From contig NC_135042.1 in NCBI RefSeq assembly GCF_051020975.1, positions 10,501,888 through 10,565,887 of the forward strand: DNA of 64,000 nt. Reading direction: 5' to 3'. The position numbers and the translations under genes are program-made. The notes beneath the pieces were generated by a model that worked only from the letters and a program-made list of their open reading frames with translations, had not been told where the DNA came from and made no database searches. How positions within the stretch are numbered: position 1 is the stretch's first letter; each line of letters opens with the position of its first letter. The stretch comes from Osmia lignaria lignaria (Eukaryota > Arthropoda > Insecta > Hymenoptera > Megachilidae). Below are positions 48,109-60,625 of this stretch, in pieces.

Positions 48109-48500
48109 GGTATTCTCCGTGTTCAACAATTACGAACACGCGTATCGATGAAAGAGGTTAATTTGAAGGTAAATGTCTACAATTAGGACCCCAACAGAAA
48201 TCAATTAAAAAGAGGTAAATTCTATGTATTTTTGCCCCTCAAATCCAAAACTGTTGATAACATTTGGGGATCGCTTGTATTTTCTAAGATACTTAGGTTA
48301 GGTTAGGTATTCTCCGCGTTTACGAACACACGTATCGATGGAAGAGGTTAATTTGAAGCTAAATGTCTACAATTAGAACCCCAACGAGAAATCAATTGAA
48401 AAGAGGTAAATTCTATGAATTTTTGCCCCTCGAATCCAAAACTGTTGATAAAATTTGGGGGTTGCTTGTATTTTTTAAGATACATAGGTTAGGTTAGGTT
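48109..48500. repeat. 197-bp tandem duplication spanning element arm and host flank
   Basis: Unit 1 (48109-48305) and unit 2 (48306-48500) both begin GGTATTCTCCG, pass through ACGTATCGATG-AAGAGGTTAATTTGAAG, enter the foldback's terminal sequence (TAAATGTCTACAATTAG), and end TTAGGTTAGG. They differ by scattered substitutions and one small gap. About 60 bases of each unit lie outside the element terminus, so the duplication copied host flank plus left arm. Confidence 0.8.
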
Positions 48501-49015
48501 ATCAGAAAAAATATAACTTATCTCACGGCAAAATCTTGACCAGTCAACAATAGTCTCATTGAAAAGAATAACTTCAAAGTGTAAATTTAAACGAAGTGTT
48601 AAAAGTGGTAGGTGGATAACCAATTCTAATCTTGATATCACGACGATTGTCCGTTTTATTGGATACTTTCTTATGATGCGTCCTCCGCGCTGTGCACTCT
48701 ATGAACAGGAATTATAACTGAGCAAGGAGACTATTGTTGACTGGTCAAGTTTTTGCCGTCAGGTAAGTTATATTTTTTCTGATAATCTAACATAACCTAT
48801 GTAAGTTAGTGACGCGCTTTAAAAGTATCGTCTACCCCACATTGTTATTATCTTTTGAAAATAATGATTTTACGTCAATATTTACCACAATATCTTAGTA
48901 ACTACAAGTGGCCCTCAAATTTTATCAACAGTTTTGGATTTGGGTGGCAAAAATACATAGAATTTACCACTTTTCAATTGATTTCTCGTTGGGACCCTAA
49001 TTGTAGACATTTACC
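48168..49015. mobile_element. Long foldback family, copy 2
   Basis: Both termini read GGTAAATGTCTACAATTAGG inward, at 48168 and inverted at 49015. The inner left arm (48358 to about 48570) pairs with the right arm (about 48720-49015) over roughly 250-300 bases, including AGAGGTAAATTCTATG, CTGTTGATAAAATTTGGGGG, a TTAGG run and GACCAGTCAACAATAGTCTC. The outer left arm is the extra tandem copy described separately. No frame is present. It is the same family as 26839-27770 and its intact ends define that family's terminus. Confidence 0.8.
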
Positions 49016-50640
49016 AATTTGAATTATAGAGAAACCAGGTATTTGATAAAATAAACCAAATCTCCTGGTATATGAAATCAAACGAAAATCAATTGCAAGA
49101 CGGTTTTATGAAAAAGAACGGCGACAGGGAGATGCAATAACGCAGATAGGATTTGAATCGAGAATCGCAGCATCGTACTCGGTAGATCGCAAAGAAGATC
49201 GAGATGGCTGCGATCCAATTTCGGCTTTTGTTGCGAACAGACGGCCTGCAGACGGCGATAGTAAAGCTAGAATGGAAGCAATCGTGAAATCTGTCTCTCG
49301 AGTATGGATGCTTTTTAACTCGGAGCCCCATTAAAATTGCCACTCGAGTTCTAAAACGTGCTCCAACATAAAATAGTCGAAATTGTTGGTTAGTGCTTCC
49401 TTAACAAGCTGTATTCGCGGAAAATTTGATGGAACGATGTAGAAAAGGAGAGGAAGAGCCTGATTCTAAACCACCGAATAAGACCAGCTCTATGTGCTAT
49501 GGCGGAGAGTAGTTAACTCGAAGCGACCGAGATCAAGGGGACTATTCTGTCGTCTAACAAGTGCGATAGTCGATTCGATTACCCTTTCATGGGAATCGAC
49601 GTATCCAGCAGCAGTGCTCGACGTCACCGATTACGGAGGAGCAATACTCGATACCTTCGCGTAATTGGGACAACGAGGTCCTGCAATTTCCAACGCCGTC
49701 CCTCCGTTCCCTCGACAATAGTCGAGGATCTTCGCGCTTTTAAAGAGCCGCCAAATAAACTCGTTGAAATTCGTTGAATACTAAAATGAAAAGAGACGAT
49801 ATAATATAACCGGCACGTATGAGATGGTAATTTCGACGGGTCGTAATTCGAAAGAAATATCAAGCTGGCCGTATAATATAGCTCGATAACATTGGGGGAA
49901 ACGAGGGAATATCTGTCGAATAACGTCGTAGGAAAAATCGCGTCGATTATCGAGGGAGAGGGGTATTGCAAGCATGCACACGGTAGATTCGCGACGATGT
50001 TTCGTTTATAACCGGCTCTCACAACAGCGGCTAGTCGTTAAAATTTTACGAGCCGACCCGTACACGGCCCGCTGAACTCTGCCCTGTCGTATTTGGCATT
50101 TGCGAGTGCACAGGCGGCGACGTTTCCCGTAATTGGAACATCAACGCTCGCTACAAAGCCGTCGTTTACCGACCTACCGATTCCCCACCCCCCTCATCAA
50201 AGAATACCCCATGTTCGATCGATAATTAAAGGTGTAGGCTGTTCGAACCGGTGTCGTTTGCCAGCAAGATCGGGAAGTTTCGCCAGGGATTAGTTGCAGT
50301 TACGAAAAACGATAAACGAACAGCCGATCGTTCGCTGCTTTCGACAGGAACGAAAAGTTTCGGATGCAATATGGCTGGCGAATATGTTCGTAACATACAT
50401 ACGTACCATCTAACCGCAGGATACCGAGAAACCACCGACACGAATTTTGCCGCTCTATCGTCTGAAAACGTGGCTGTTGCGGATAGCAAAGTTGCTGTGC
50501 CAGATGGTGCTTGCGAGCACAATAAGTCCGATCCGAAGCAATTATTTCCTCCCTATCGAAACGGATACGACCCGAGCTTACGCGGCCGGTGCCAATACTC
50601 GTTCCGGAACCTTCAAATTGCTTTCTTCGGTTCATAAAAA
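49016..50640. other. Intronic, nothing recognised
   Basis: Only overlapping chance frames on both strands were seen. No repeat was identified. Confidence 0.5.
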
Positions 50641-50897
50641 TGTAGCCATTGTAGGAGAGGGGAGAAAAAGACGTTTCGTCTCGGAGGATCATCTGTCAGA
50701 CTCGTCAGTGGGGCTGACAACAGACGATCCCTGCCCCAGACACCTATCATACCGCAATTTGGAACGCATGCCGGGCGACCGTCAGCGAGAACACTGATCC
50801 ACCGATCATCTCGCCGCCACCTAGCGGTCCCCGGCCCGAACTAAATGGGTCCGGAGAGACGAAACCCTACTTTCTCCCCATCCACTAAATGCCTACA
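50641..50897. mobile_element. TGTAGG-type MITE, copy 2
   Basis: The left end TGTAGCCATTGTAGG... and the inverted right end TGTAGGCATTTAGTGG... align over about 27 bases, ending in a shared GGGGAGAAA, and the similarity continues through TTTCGTCTC. An inner inverted pair flanks GTCAGTGGGGCTGAC. Ordered similarity to 8053-8228 and to 33388-33428 shows a dispersed family. The 257-bp body has no frame. Confidence 0.75.
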
Positions 50898-53800
50898 CCA
50901 TTTAAAAAATCATTTATCACGATATTTACATCGAATGGTCATTTATGTTTTCAAAGAAACCCTGCTAATTTCTGGAAACCGTCAGGGGGTTGAAGGCAAT
51001 TGATCGTTCGAAATGGCCGGGTTTTAGGTAAAGAATAACAAAGCAGAGGGAAGGAGGGAAACTGGTGGACCTAATTAGACCTTTCGTGGTCGAGTGGAAC
51101 GGTTAATAGAGCGAATTAAAAATAGCGAGAGAAAGGAGGGAAGGAAGAGGATTGTGGAAAGGCAGGGAAAGGAAGAAGGGTGGTTCCAGCTGGTGGCGGC
51201 TTTAACTTTCGGTCGACGAGGAAAAAGAAAGCAATTAGTCGTTGGTTAGAGAACACCGGGTAACCGGTCCCTTTCTTGCTCTATCGGAAAACACTCGACT
51301 TGCATCGTTTCTTTTCATTTGGCGCGACCAAGCAATCGGGAAAAACCGCGCTAGTGTTTGCGTTGCGCTCGCCGCTAGCTCTTGCAAGCCGACAGCAGCT
51401 ACTCGACTGGACTTCGATGCTAAAGCGAGAACCTTGTTTGCTGAAAAACCTTGTTCGAGACGCGTCGTCCTGCACGCCGGCCACAGGGAAGATCGCGATT
51501 TTTGTTAGCCGTTGATTAAATTTACCCCTGCGCTTCCCTTTTCATAGAAATCTTCCTGTCCCTGCTTCCTCTGCCGTGAAAAATGGGGTTTCTATGAAGA
51601 TCGAACAGCTTCGACGTCTGATGGCTAGTTGCAAGATAGTAATCTTCATAAACTTCACATGTGCTATTCTTTTTTTTATCGCGACAATGATTTCTTTCTC
51701 GAGGCGTTCGATTAAACTTCCTTTTCAGAAGTGTGAAAGCGATTCGGCGAGTCTTCTGTATCGTTACAAGGGAATCGATTTTCTCGGACGATGGTCCACG
51801 AAGGAGAAGAAAACTGGAAACGGATTTAACGACGGGGTCGGTCGTTTCGAAGCGGATCGTTCATTCGTCCACCGCCACCTACTGATTTCGTCGTTTCGCA
51901 ATAAACGTTCGAGCGTAGAATTTACGGAGGTGCCGTCTCGTGAAAACTCGTTGGAAAGTGGAAAACCGGACACGATGAGGATAGAACGATGTCGGTTGAA
52001 GGATGGATGCGTGTGTCGGAAAGAGAGGTGAACGGTTTATCCAAACGATTATCTTGGCCCACTTTACGCGATCGGGAGGATGGACCCGATCGGTCCAAGG
52101 GGTTGACAGCACTCGATATGACACTCGATAAATTTACGAGGACGCGGTTCTCGACGTCTGTTCGGGACGTCGCGAGGCCGGTGTGCGACCCTCGTAAAAC
52201 CGAAGGATCGGTCTCGCGTCGACGGCTTATGACGTCCGCTCGTTTTCACCCGCTGTCCACGACACCGGACCCGCGAAAATTTCAATCGTAGGTGCTCCAT
52301 CACGCGGAATTAATCGACCACCTAACGAGCACTCTACGTAACGCGTCCCTCCTGACCCCGATTCCCTGGACGTTAAGTGATCGAGGTCAACGATTATGGA
52401 GAACACGCGTTCGACGCGACGATCGGCTGGCTCGTTTCGAATTATTACCCTGTACGCCGAGCGCGAGCGATCGTAGGAGGATTCGTAGTTTTCTCTTGTT
52501 CAGCCCCGCTCTTTCGAGCTGTTGTATGCAGTTGGAGAACAGCCAACAACTGTTCGTGGCTGGCCAGCATGGCGTCTCGGCTTAACGTGGCCGCGGATCG
52601 AAGCGGCCATCATCGAGAATGACGTCGTTGTAACGCGTCACCGGGCCAAGAAAATCCAAGGCAGACTTTACGATCCCGGTCCGTTCGTCCATCTTGCTTG
52701 ATAGCGGCGAATCTACCGAAGTGCTTCTCCAGGGAATGACACTCGATTTTTACGCGTTCGCCCTGCCATCGGCTCCATTCTCGTGATATCTTGGCCCGAA
52801 CAACGCTTCGGGGATTTCCAAGGATTCCTCTCTGGTTGCACTTTAACGCTCTGATAGCGCGAATAGCAATGGCTATTTAATACATTCGTCTCGAAAATCT
52901 TCGAGTAATTCCACACGTTGCAGAGCTAAATTTCATACAGTCTCCTGCTGGATTTTCGAGCATTCATTTGATATGCACCAACCCAGCAGAAGCTTGTTGC
53001 CGAACTGATAACTTCCTCGAGGATAATGAATTATGTGCCCGTTGTAAGTCTAATCAACGTCGACGAGTATAAATAGATAATGCAGACCGAGAAAATTGAG
53101 TTATTCCCACAGTCTACTCGAGAAAGTTTTGTTTTCAATTTCCTTCGAGCTTGAAAATCCAGATATCACTCGACCCGTCTCCCTTTCATTTTTCTGCAAG
53201 CTGATGCGTGTTTCCACCGCAAAATTTCTAACAAATGTTATTCCTCGCGACAAGGATATTCCCGTTGGAATATCGATTCGCCAGGCGATCCCGTTTCTTA
53301 TCCGTGAATTATGCACAACTTATTTCGCGACGATCATAGCCGGCATCGGCAACGCGCGTAAATTCACGACACAGCGTTACGGGAGGCGTCGCGTGTCGGT
53401 AAACTGTCAGGGAAATAGAATAACGAATAGAAGGACGCTTCGCTTCGCTCCAGATCTGCCAGAGTGTCAACATTTCATCGAAGCCTCGAGCAAAAGAAAA
53501 GAAAGGAAAAGGGTGAAAGAGAGAGATTTACCGTAGAACGGATAGTCGCGGAGGAATTTTTCTCTCCTCCAGATAAAAAGATTCTCTGGTATTCGATTCC
53601 GCGTCGCGACGTCGCGTCGCGGCGAGCACTCGTTCGATCCTGTCCCGGATTTCTCTTACCATCCTTTTTTTTTTTTTTCTTTCTCTCGACGAGAATCAAT
53701 GGAATAATGGAGAATCATCGGTGGAAAGCGTGAGATAAGACGCTTTATACGGAGCGAAAGGAATGAAGATGTACGACGTAGCCTTCGCGTTTGTCACCAA

Positions 53801-56476
53801 ACTTGTCTCCGACTATTTCGCAGATCGTCGAAGCGGTCATATTTGTTTATCTACTAATCGAACGAACGAGCAAACCGTACCGGCGAATGTATCGCATCAG
53901 TTTTAAGTAGAATTATAAATTAAAGCTGTTAACGATCGAGCGATGAATATGCAGGCAGGTTCGAATATCGGGGGATGAAATTCAAAACTGGCAATTGAAA
54001 TTGCAAAGAGCATATATACATGTCACGAAGCCAATGGTGGAAATATGATAGTCCAGATGGGACGTAACGATTCGACGGGGGAAAAATCTATAATTCACGT
54101 TATCGATGTAACGGACGTCGGATTAAGTCTTCGTCCGTTATCGAACGGATGGGACAGTAGACCACAATGCGCAGATTACGATAAGCTGTTCGAACGTCGG
54201 CCAATAAATGATATTTCGATGCAACCAGCCACGTTGTTCGAATCCTCGTAACGAATTGCGCTTACAATCGAGCGTGAAAAACGATCGGATTTTTGATAAC
54301 TATTTCACCCGAATCCATATATCGATTGAACGACGAACGTTAACCGCTCGAACGTAAGGGATCGGTGTCTTACAACGATAGATGGTTGAAACGAGAGCTT
54401 TCTATCCATTGTCCAGGGCGACAATTTTTTCAGGGAACTTGGTTAAATCGGAGGCCGTGTAAATATGCCCGGGTTATATCGACGCGTCATCGAGATGGAG
54501 CTCGGCCAACGGATTAACCCAGAATGCCGAGGTCGTGACACCGAGATCTGGAGCATCGATAGACCGTCGACATTCGATTCTATCCGCTAGTTTTTACCCC
54601 TTTCTTGCCGGGCAATTTCACGCCTAACAAGTTGAAAGTTGTCGGTCAATTCTTCAAACGGGCAATTTCGAAAAGTGCATCGCAAGAAACAAGGATTACT
54701 TTTATAAAAGGCGGTAGTCGCGTTTAAAGTGATTACTATTCCCCCATAGTACGCTCTATAACCCCCTATCAACGCGAAAGTGGGTCGGTTTCATCATGGA
54801 TCCAGCGATGAATATCCCTCTCCGCCCCCGAAAAAAGGAAAAACTTTTCAGAACGATCCAGCTAAAAGCGAGCTACCGACTCGATAAAATCCACGCTGGT
54901 TGTGTTGCAAACGGACCTAATGGACGCATTACGGCTCCGCTTCGCTCGTCCAGCCAGACGAAAAAAAAAAAAGGAAAAATTCCAAAACAAACGGCACTAA
55001 TAGCCCGCAGTTTTCCATCTCGACGACGCGCGGTCTAGAAACACGATAAAACTAGCTAGAGGGGAAAAAAGTACGCGTACGCCTCTCTCTGGTAAAAGTT
55101 GACTGAAATCCTGCCGTGTTCCGAACGTAAATCATATGCGAAACTACAGAAACAACGCGTTTATGTACGCGTAAGGTGCGTTCGCTGGTTGCTCGTGGAT
55201 GAAAACGGATGTCGACTAGCTTGGGAACAAACAAGGAGCGGGAAACGTCCTCCCAGGTGCGGATATCCCGCCTCGTTCTCCCTGCACCTAATTTACATAT
55301 CACCCTTACGAGTGTATACCTTTTTCTTTTGCTACGTCCGCTATTCGCCCTACGGCGAAACTTTGCTTTCGCGTTGCAGGTAGGTGACCGTTGTTGGTAC
55401 GATTTTTCAGCTGAAATTAAATGAAATTTTTCGTTATACCCGTATCGTTCCGAAGGGATTACTAGGTCAGCGTAACTCATAAGGCGATGTGAAACAGCAG
55501 AAAAGGAGAGGCAGGCTGTGATACAGGATACCAAGACAAATGGTCCGAGATACACGGAGAGAATGGTTGTAGGTATCGAATAGCTGGTATAAGGGTATTC
55601 GGATGCTCGGCGAGGGGTTTAGAATGTAGCTAGATAGAAACGGCAGTCGATGGGAATACCTTGAGCAGTCTACGTTTCAGACAGAGAGGGCGTAACATCC
55701 GAACGAAATACTACAGGACGATAAATCTAAGCTGCAACGTTCGTGTTTTGCGCATTCGGCTGGCTAGCGTCCATAAATTTCACCGGTATCCTATATCTTC
55801 GCGCAGACCCGAGGGAATAAGCGACTCGAAACGGGCTTCGCGATCTTGTAGCCCACCGATGTAGATCGTAAGAAGAAACCGAGCTAAGAACCTGCAAAGC
55901 GACCGTGAATCTGTCGAATAAACGTTCCTACAACTCCAACACCCGGCAAATCGAATCCTACAGAAGGGTGGCGAGCTTCGAACCTGAATTGGGCCAATCT
56001 TTTCCACCCTGTTCCCGACGTGTGTGTATGCGTTATTTCTATAACTTTCCACGCGTGTTCCTAACAAAAAAAAAACCATATTCGACAAACATTTTCCTTT
56101 TCCCTATAAAAGAGCAACTTGTATTGATTCGCATTAAGGAACGAAAGCATAAAAGCTCGTTGATTTAACGAAGTACAGTATTGTTAGGAAAATGGGGTTT
56201 TGTCTCCGAGACGGATTAATAATTTGTCGCTGTTTACCGGCTTCCTCCGTCCCCTTGCTGCAGCCATGTCGTCGTCTAGGGGAACGTAAAAACCTCATCT
56301 TAAACTCGTGTCGCGATTCTCCTTTGTTCTGGTTGGCTAGACTGCGAGTATTTGCATCTGCACCCTCGCGGAAGGGAAATACTGTTCTTTCGTACGGGAA
56401 AATCTTGCTCGTTACTCGTTATCCCGACGCGTCCCATTGTTCGATCTGTCACAGAGACGTAAATTCGAGAGAAAAT

Positions 56477-56501
56477 AAAAAAAAAAAAAAAAAAAAAAAA
56501 A
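56477..56501. repeat. Poly(A) run, 25 bases
   Basis: Uninterrupted A-run. No retroposed sequence was recognised before it. Confidence 0.9.
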
Positions 56502-58914
56502 GGAAAGAATTAACGCGACGACGCGTGACGACACCTCGTCACGAAGAACGATGAAATTTATGCTTCGCGAGAGAAGGAAAATCCTGATAAACGTGTGCTT
56601 CCCTAGCGACCGGAAGTATCCATTGTGCGATCGAGGGAAACGGGAAAAATTTTATTCGACACCGTCTCCTCCTTCCTTTTCAATTACCGTTGATATTTTG
56701 TTTGAAAAACGCGAACCACACGTGTTCGTTCACCATTGTTTCGAAACACGTAGCATAAATTGAAATAGTATAAAATGAAAATGTATTTCCATACGATTCT
56801 GATTCTTGCCCATGGATTTTACAGCATCCCGTAAACAGCGAGAATGATAGAAAAAGAGAAGGAAAGGAATGCATGGTAATTACGAAATGGAATTCGAACG
56901 TCGTCCACGGGCTCGCGTTAATTGTTTTCATCCAATTAAAGAACTCCGGCCGGTAGGGAACGTTTCATTATTTTAAGAGACATCGTTTCTTCGACGACTC
57001 ATCGAACGGAGAGTCGCAGCCTCCGTCGGATCGTTTCTATCGACGCCATTTTCCAAGCCGTTTAATCCTGGTAATGCGAAACAGCGAGCGTAGCAAGCAG
57101 CGCGGTTAACTGGTACCCGCGCGAGCGGAAAACTCGCGCGTGCTGTTTTACGGTGTCGTCGTTTCGATAGTTCCGAGTGGCCCGTCGAGACCAGACGAAG
57201 GAATTGCATTTGAAATTGTAATATCCTTTCTTCTATCCCCCTTTTCCCTATTTTTTTCCTTTTCTTTATGTATCTCCGAGGATACGAGATTTTCCTTGCC
57301 ACTGGTCCTTTCCCGTTCGATTGCCTGCGAATTTTCCCCGGTTACACGCTCCGTTTTCTGAGATTCCCTTATCGGAAACGCGTAAGGACCAGCCTCGAAC
57401 CTTTGATTTAATTAACTCAATCTTGTTCGCGATCCTCGTTCGAGGGCGCTTAATTTAACATTCCTTTTCCTTTTGTTTCCGTTAATTTTACGACATTGAA
57501 ACGTCGACGAGGATAGATTTAAAGAGCCGGTGAAACGTCGAATGATAAGTTTAAGCTCAGATTGTTTCTTCGTGTGAGAAAGGATCGTTTGCGTCGCTTC
57601 GTTGACCAAGGATCCCCTGGGAGCCTTGGAGAACCGCGACCGACATTATTTACGCGGAGTAAGGGTGGCCGGCTTGTCGCGTGGTCGTCGTTTAATCGGC
57701 CTTCTAATCCGGCGTGATCGTGGTTGCTGATCGGCCGGCTCCTGGATTAGCCGGCAAGATTAATCGATTGCCAGCACGCGACGTGACCAGGCCACGTCGA
57801 ACAGTTACCAGATCATCCTGCCCTCGTAGCACCGTCGGTTTTTAAGCGAAAATTTCGAAGAACCTTCGGGATAACCGCGCGATATACTTGGCTCGATCCC
57901 ATAAAACAGTCGGTTAATATCCAGCTGGCGTCTCGGATGCCACGAGTTGGCTGTTTAACTCGTAAAATCGGTTGAAACAGGGTTGTTTAATAGGGGACAC
58001 GCATCCACTTATACGCGGTGTGTTTCGGTTCTTTCGCAGCCACGACACGGCAACCAGAGATGAATTAAACCGATTGGCTGGGGGTCGTTGCAGAAACGCA
58101 GCTGCTGCTACTACTCCCGAAGGATAAGCACGTTTCTGGGTTATCTGGATGCCAGTTATCGTAAATTTCGGAAAAAACCCCTACAACTGTATTATGCTGG
58201 CGCAAGTTCGTCCCGCCAGCTACACCGCTTCGTAAGGGTGAATTTGCATAATAAGTAACGGCCCACCTAAATCGTGCCTGTTCAATTTCTTTCTTGATAA
58301 TGAATAACGAATAAATTAGCATCCCTCCTACGGTGCCCGTTTAACGACGACTAAAACCACTTAACTTCTTTCTAAAGTAACATATTTCGCGTCAGCCTTT
58401 TTTTATTCCATCAATAGATATAATAACGTGGATCCTGATAAAGGATTATGCAGATCAAGGGGAAAACCGATACGCTTTTCTACAAGGGTAATTTGTCTCT
58501 TTCGCGATAACTAATTCTTTCACGATCAATCGTGTTTATGGAATAGATGGGTTCAATTCAAATAATAATTGAAAGCTCTTGGAGGAATACAGCGGAGATC
58601 CATCAAAAGAAATTTCTAAGATTGGAATAACTACTACTTCTGGCTCAACTAAATCATAAGATACCGCATTTCTATAAGAACACAGAGACCGTAAGTGACA
58701 CAGACGGAAGAAAATCAAATTTTCTGCCGGGAATCTGTTCGCGCAGAGAAAGAAAAACGGGGATACGAGCTCTCACCCTGCAACCCCGTGTCATCGAAAT
58801 TCTACCGACTCGAGGTTGGGGGAGGGTCGACGATGAGCTTTCTGCTTCTTGTAAAATCAAGCAGCTGCATCACGTGTTCCTCTAGCGGAAACGAGAACAC
58901 AGCCGCAATGGCGA

Positions 58915-59105
58915 ACGGTGAAAGAAGAAGGGAAGGAGCAAAAAGAGAAAAGGGGGAAACAAGAAACGCGAGTCCGGGGCAGAAAGAAGAAAGGCCGATT
59001 CACTGGCACGAACCAATATAAATGCAAAAGCAATTCGGTTCATCTCTGGGAGCTTAAAAAAAAGAAGCGAAAAGGAAAAGAAAAAAAAAAGGGAAAGAAA
59101 TGAAA
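58915..59105. repeat. Purine-rich low-complexity tract
   Basis: Strongly G/A-biased on the + strand, which produces Lys/Arg/Glu-rich chance frames on + and Phe/Leu/Ser-rich ones on -. It is treated as low-complexity DNA. Confidence 0.75.
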
Positions 59106-60415
59106 AATAGCGTACCATTGATATTCCAGTCGACGCTACAGGGAAACCTTCAACTGCAGACCTCGATCATAAGAGTTTCTATACGTTCTTGTCTCGTTAG
59201 AAAAGAATTGGTTTCTTTTGTCTCTGCGCATGAATACGATTCTCATCGATATTCGTTTAGATCGAGAATAATACAGGAAGAATCTGGATGCTCGTTTTTC
59301 ATCCGTTCGGGAACAGGGAGACCCGTACCGTTGGGATTATTTTAATCTGTTAACTGGGTCATCTTTCCAGCCAAAAAGATTTATTTCCCTGTCGCTTAAT
59401 AAAAAAATAAACAACTCTATACCTACGATATATCTCATTCGCGGTACGAAGCGCGATACTCTACGCGTTAATCCTCGGACCCTATTCGGGAATGAAAAAG
59501 TTCCTATTAAACGTTAATACGTAAAACGTCGAGGAGAGAGGCGATCAACGGAAAAGCGTCTGTCGCATCTCTCCTCGTCGATGGTTTTTCATTTCGAGCC
59601 GGATTCGAGGACAAAACTGTCGAAGGTGTTTTTTGAAAAATTAAAATTTCCCCTGCCCTCCGGCGAAGGAGAGCTGTCGTTCGTTGACGTTTCGCGCGAA
59701 CGGTGATCGATCATCTAGTGTCGTTCTCTCTTTTCACGAGGACAATGGGTGGATGAACCCGAGGAACAAATGGAAAGCACGATCCGACGATGAATCGTGG
59801 CCAGGCAAAGAGCCCGGCAACTTCCGAAGAACTGGCCTTTAAGTCGGATTAAAGGAATGAATATTAATAGACGCGCGGTCGAAAGTTTGTCGGCTAAAGT
59901 CGCTCGTTAAAAAGGAATATAAATGCACCGAGATCGATGAAAGATTTGAATCGGTGAATTTTTCATTCGTTCACTTTCAAAAGATTTCGTTGCTAAATAT
60001 TTTTCCTCTTCAAGTAGGAAGATAGAAAAAAGAAGCACGAACGGATCTTTTCTGTTCGCCGTTTGTAATCGCGGTGGTGGAAATGGTCACGTAAACGCCG
60101 GGATATTCCAGCTTGAAAGCTTTCATCGAGAATCCCGAAGTAGAGCAGCTTTCATCCGACAGACGTAAAAGGAACTGATCGAATGGCAACGGAAACGCGC
60201 CACTTAGAGGCTCGTTAAACGTTTAAAGTTAACGTAAAAGGAGGATAAAGATGCTCTCGCGAATGCTAGCCAACCAATTTCATTAGCTGCCATTCGATAT
60301 CACAATTTTATATAGCGTTAAAAATGATTAAGGATCTAGTGATCTATGTCTCGTTACTTTTGCAATTAATAAGTAACCACTTTGCGCAGAGCTTGCGTTG
60401 CTGATCTTGTTATAG

Positions 60416-60617
60416 CAGGCCCGTCTAATCTGCGGCCCGCGGGCCGCTCGTGGCTCCTTCCCCCACCATGCAGCTCGCGCTCGCCTCCCCCCACTCTTCC
60501 AATATTTCACGCGTATCCCTAGTCCTAGCTGCTAGAAACCGCTGCCCCACTACTGACACTACTGGATGGTGGGGGAAGTTTGAAGTAGTAAGAGTGGGAG
60601 CAGTGGCTCTTTCGCTG
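60416..60617. mobile_element. hAT-type MITE with 8-bp target duplication
   Basis: TGTTATAG is present at 60408-60415 and 60618-60625, directly flanking the element. The element begins CAGGCCCGTC, followed by GCGGCCCGCGGGCCGC, and ends TTTCGCTG, so its ends are CAG...CTG as in hAT elements. Inner CCTTCCCCCACCAT and GGTGGGGGAAG are inverted partners. The 202-bp length and lack of coding sequence fit a MITE. Confidence 0.82.
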
Positions 60618-60625
60618 TGTTATAG

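Larger units (their letters stand above)
50898..60407. other. Intronic, with simple repeats and purine-rich tracts
   Basis: No gene was recognised. A 151-codon frame at 51576-52031 has one hydrophobic stretch but no family features. A T14 run lies at 53665-53678, an A25 run at 56477-56501, and a G/A-rich tract at 58915-59105. Paired TAATCC motifs lie in a GC-rich block at 57690-57770. Confidence 0.5.

Noticed and set aside
51576..52031. 151-codon frame with a hydrophobic segment near residues 20-45
   Set aside because: One membrane-like stretch alone is weak, and no family or gene structure supports it.
58918..59103. Lys/Glu-rich 61-codon frame
   Set aside because: Produced by a purine-rich low-complexity tract.
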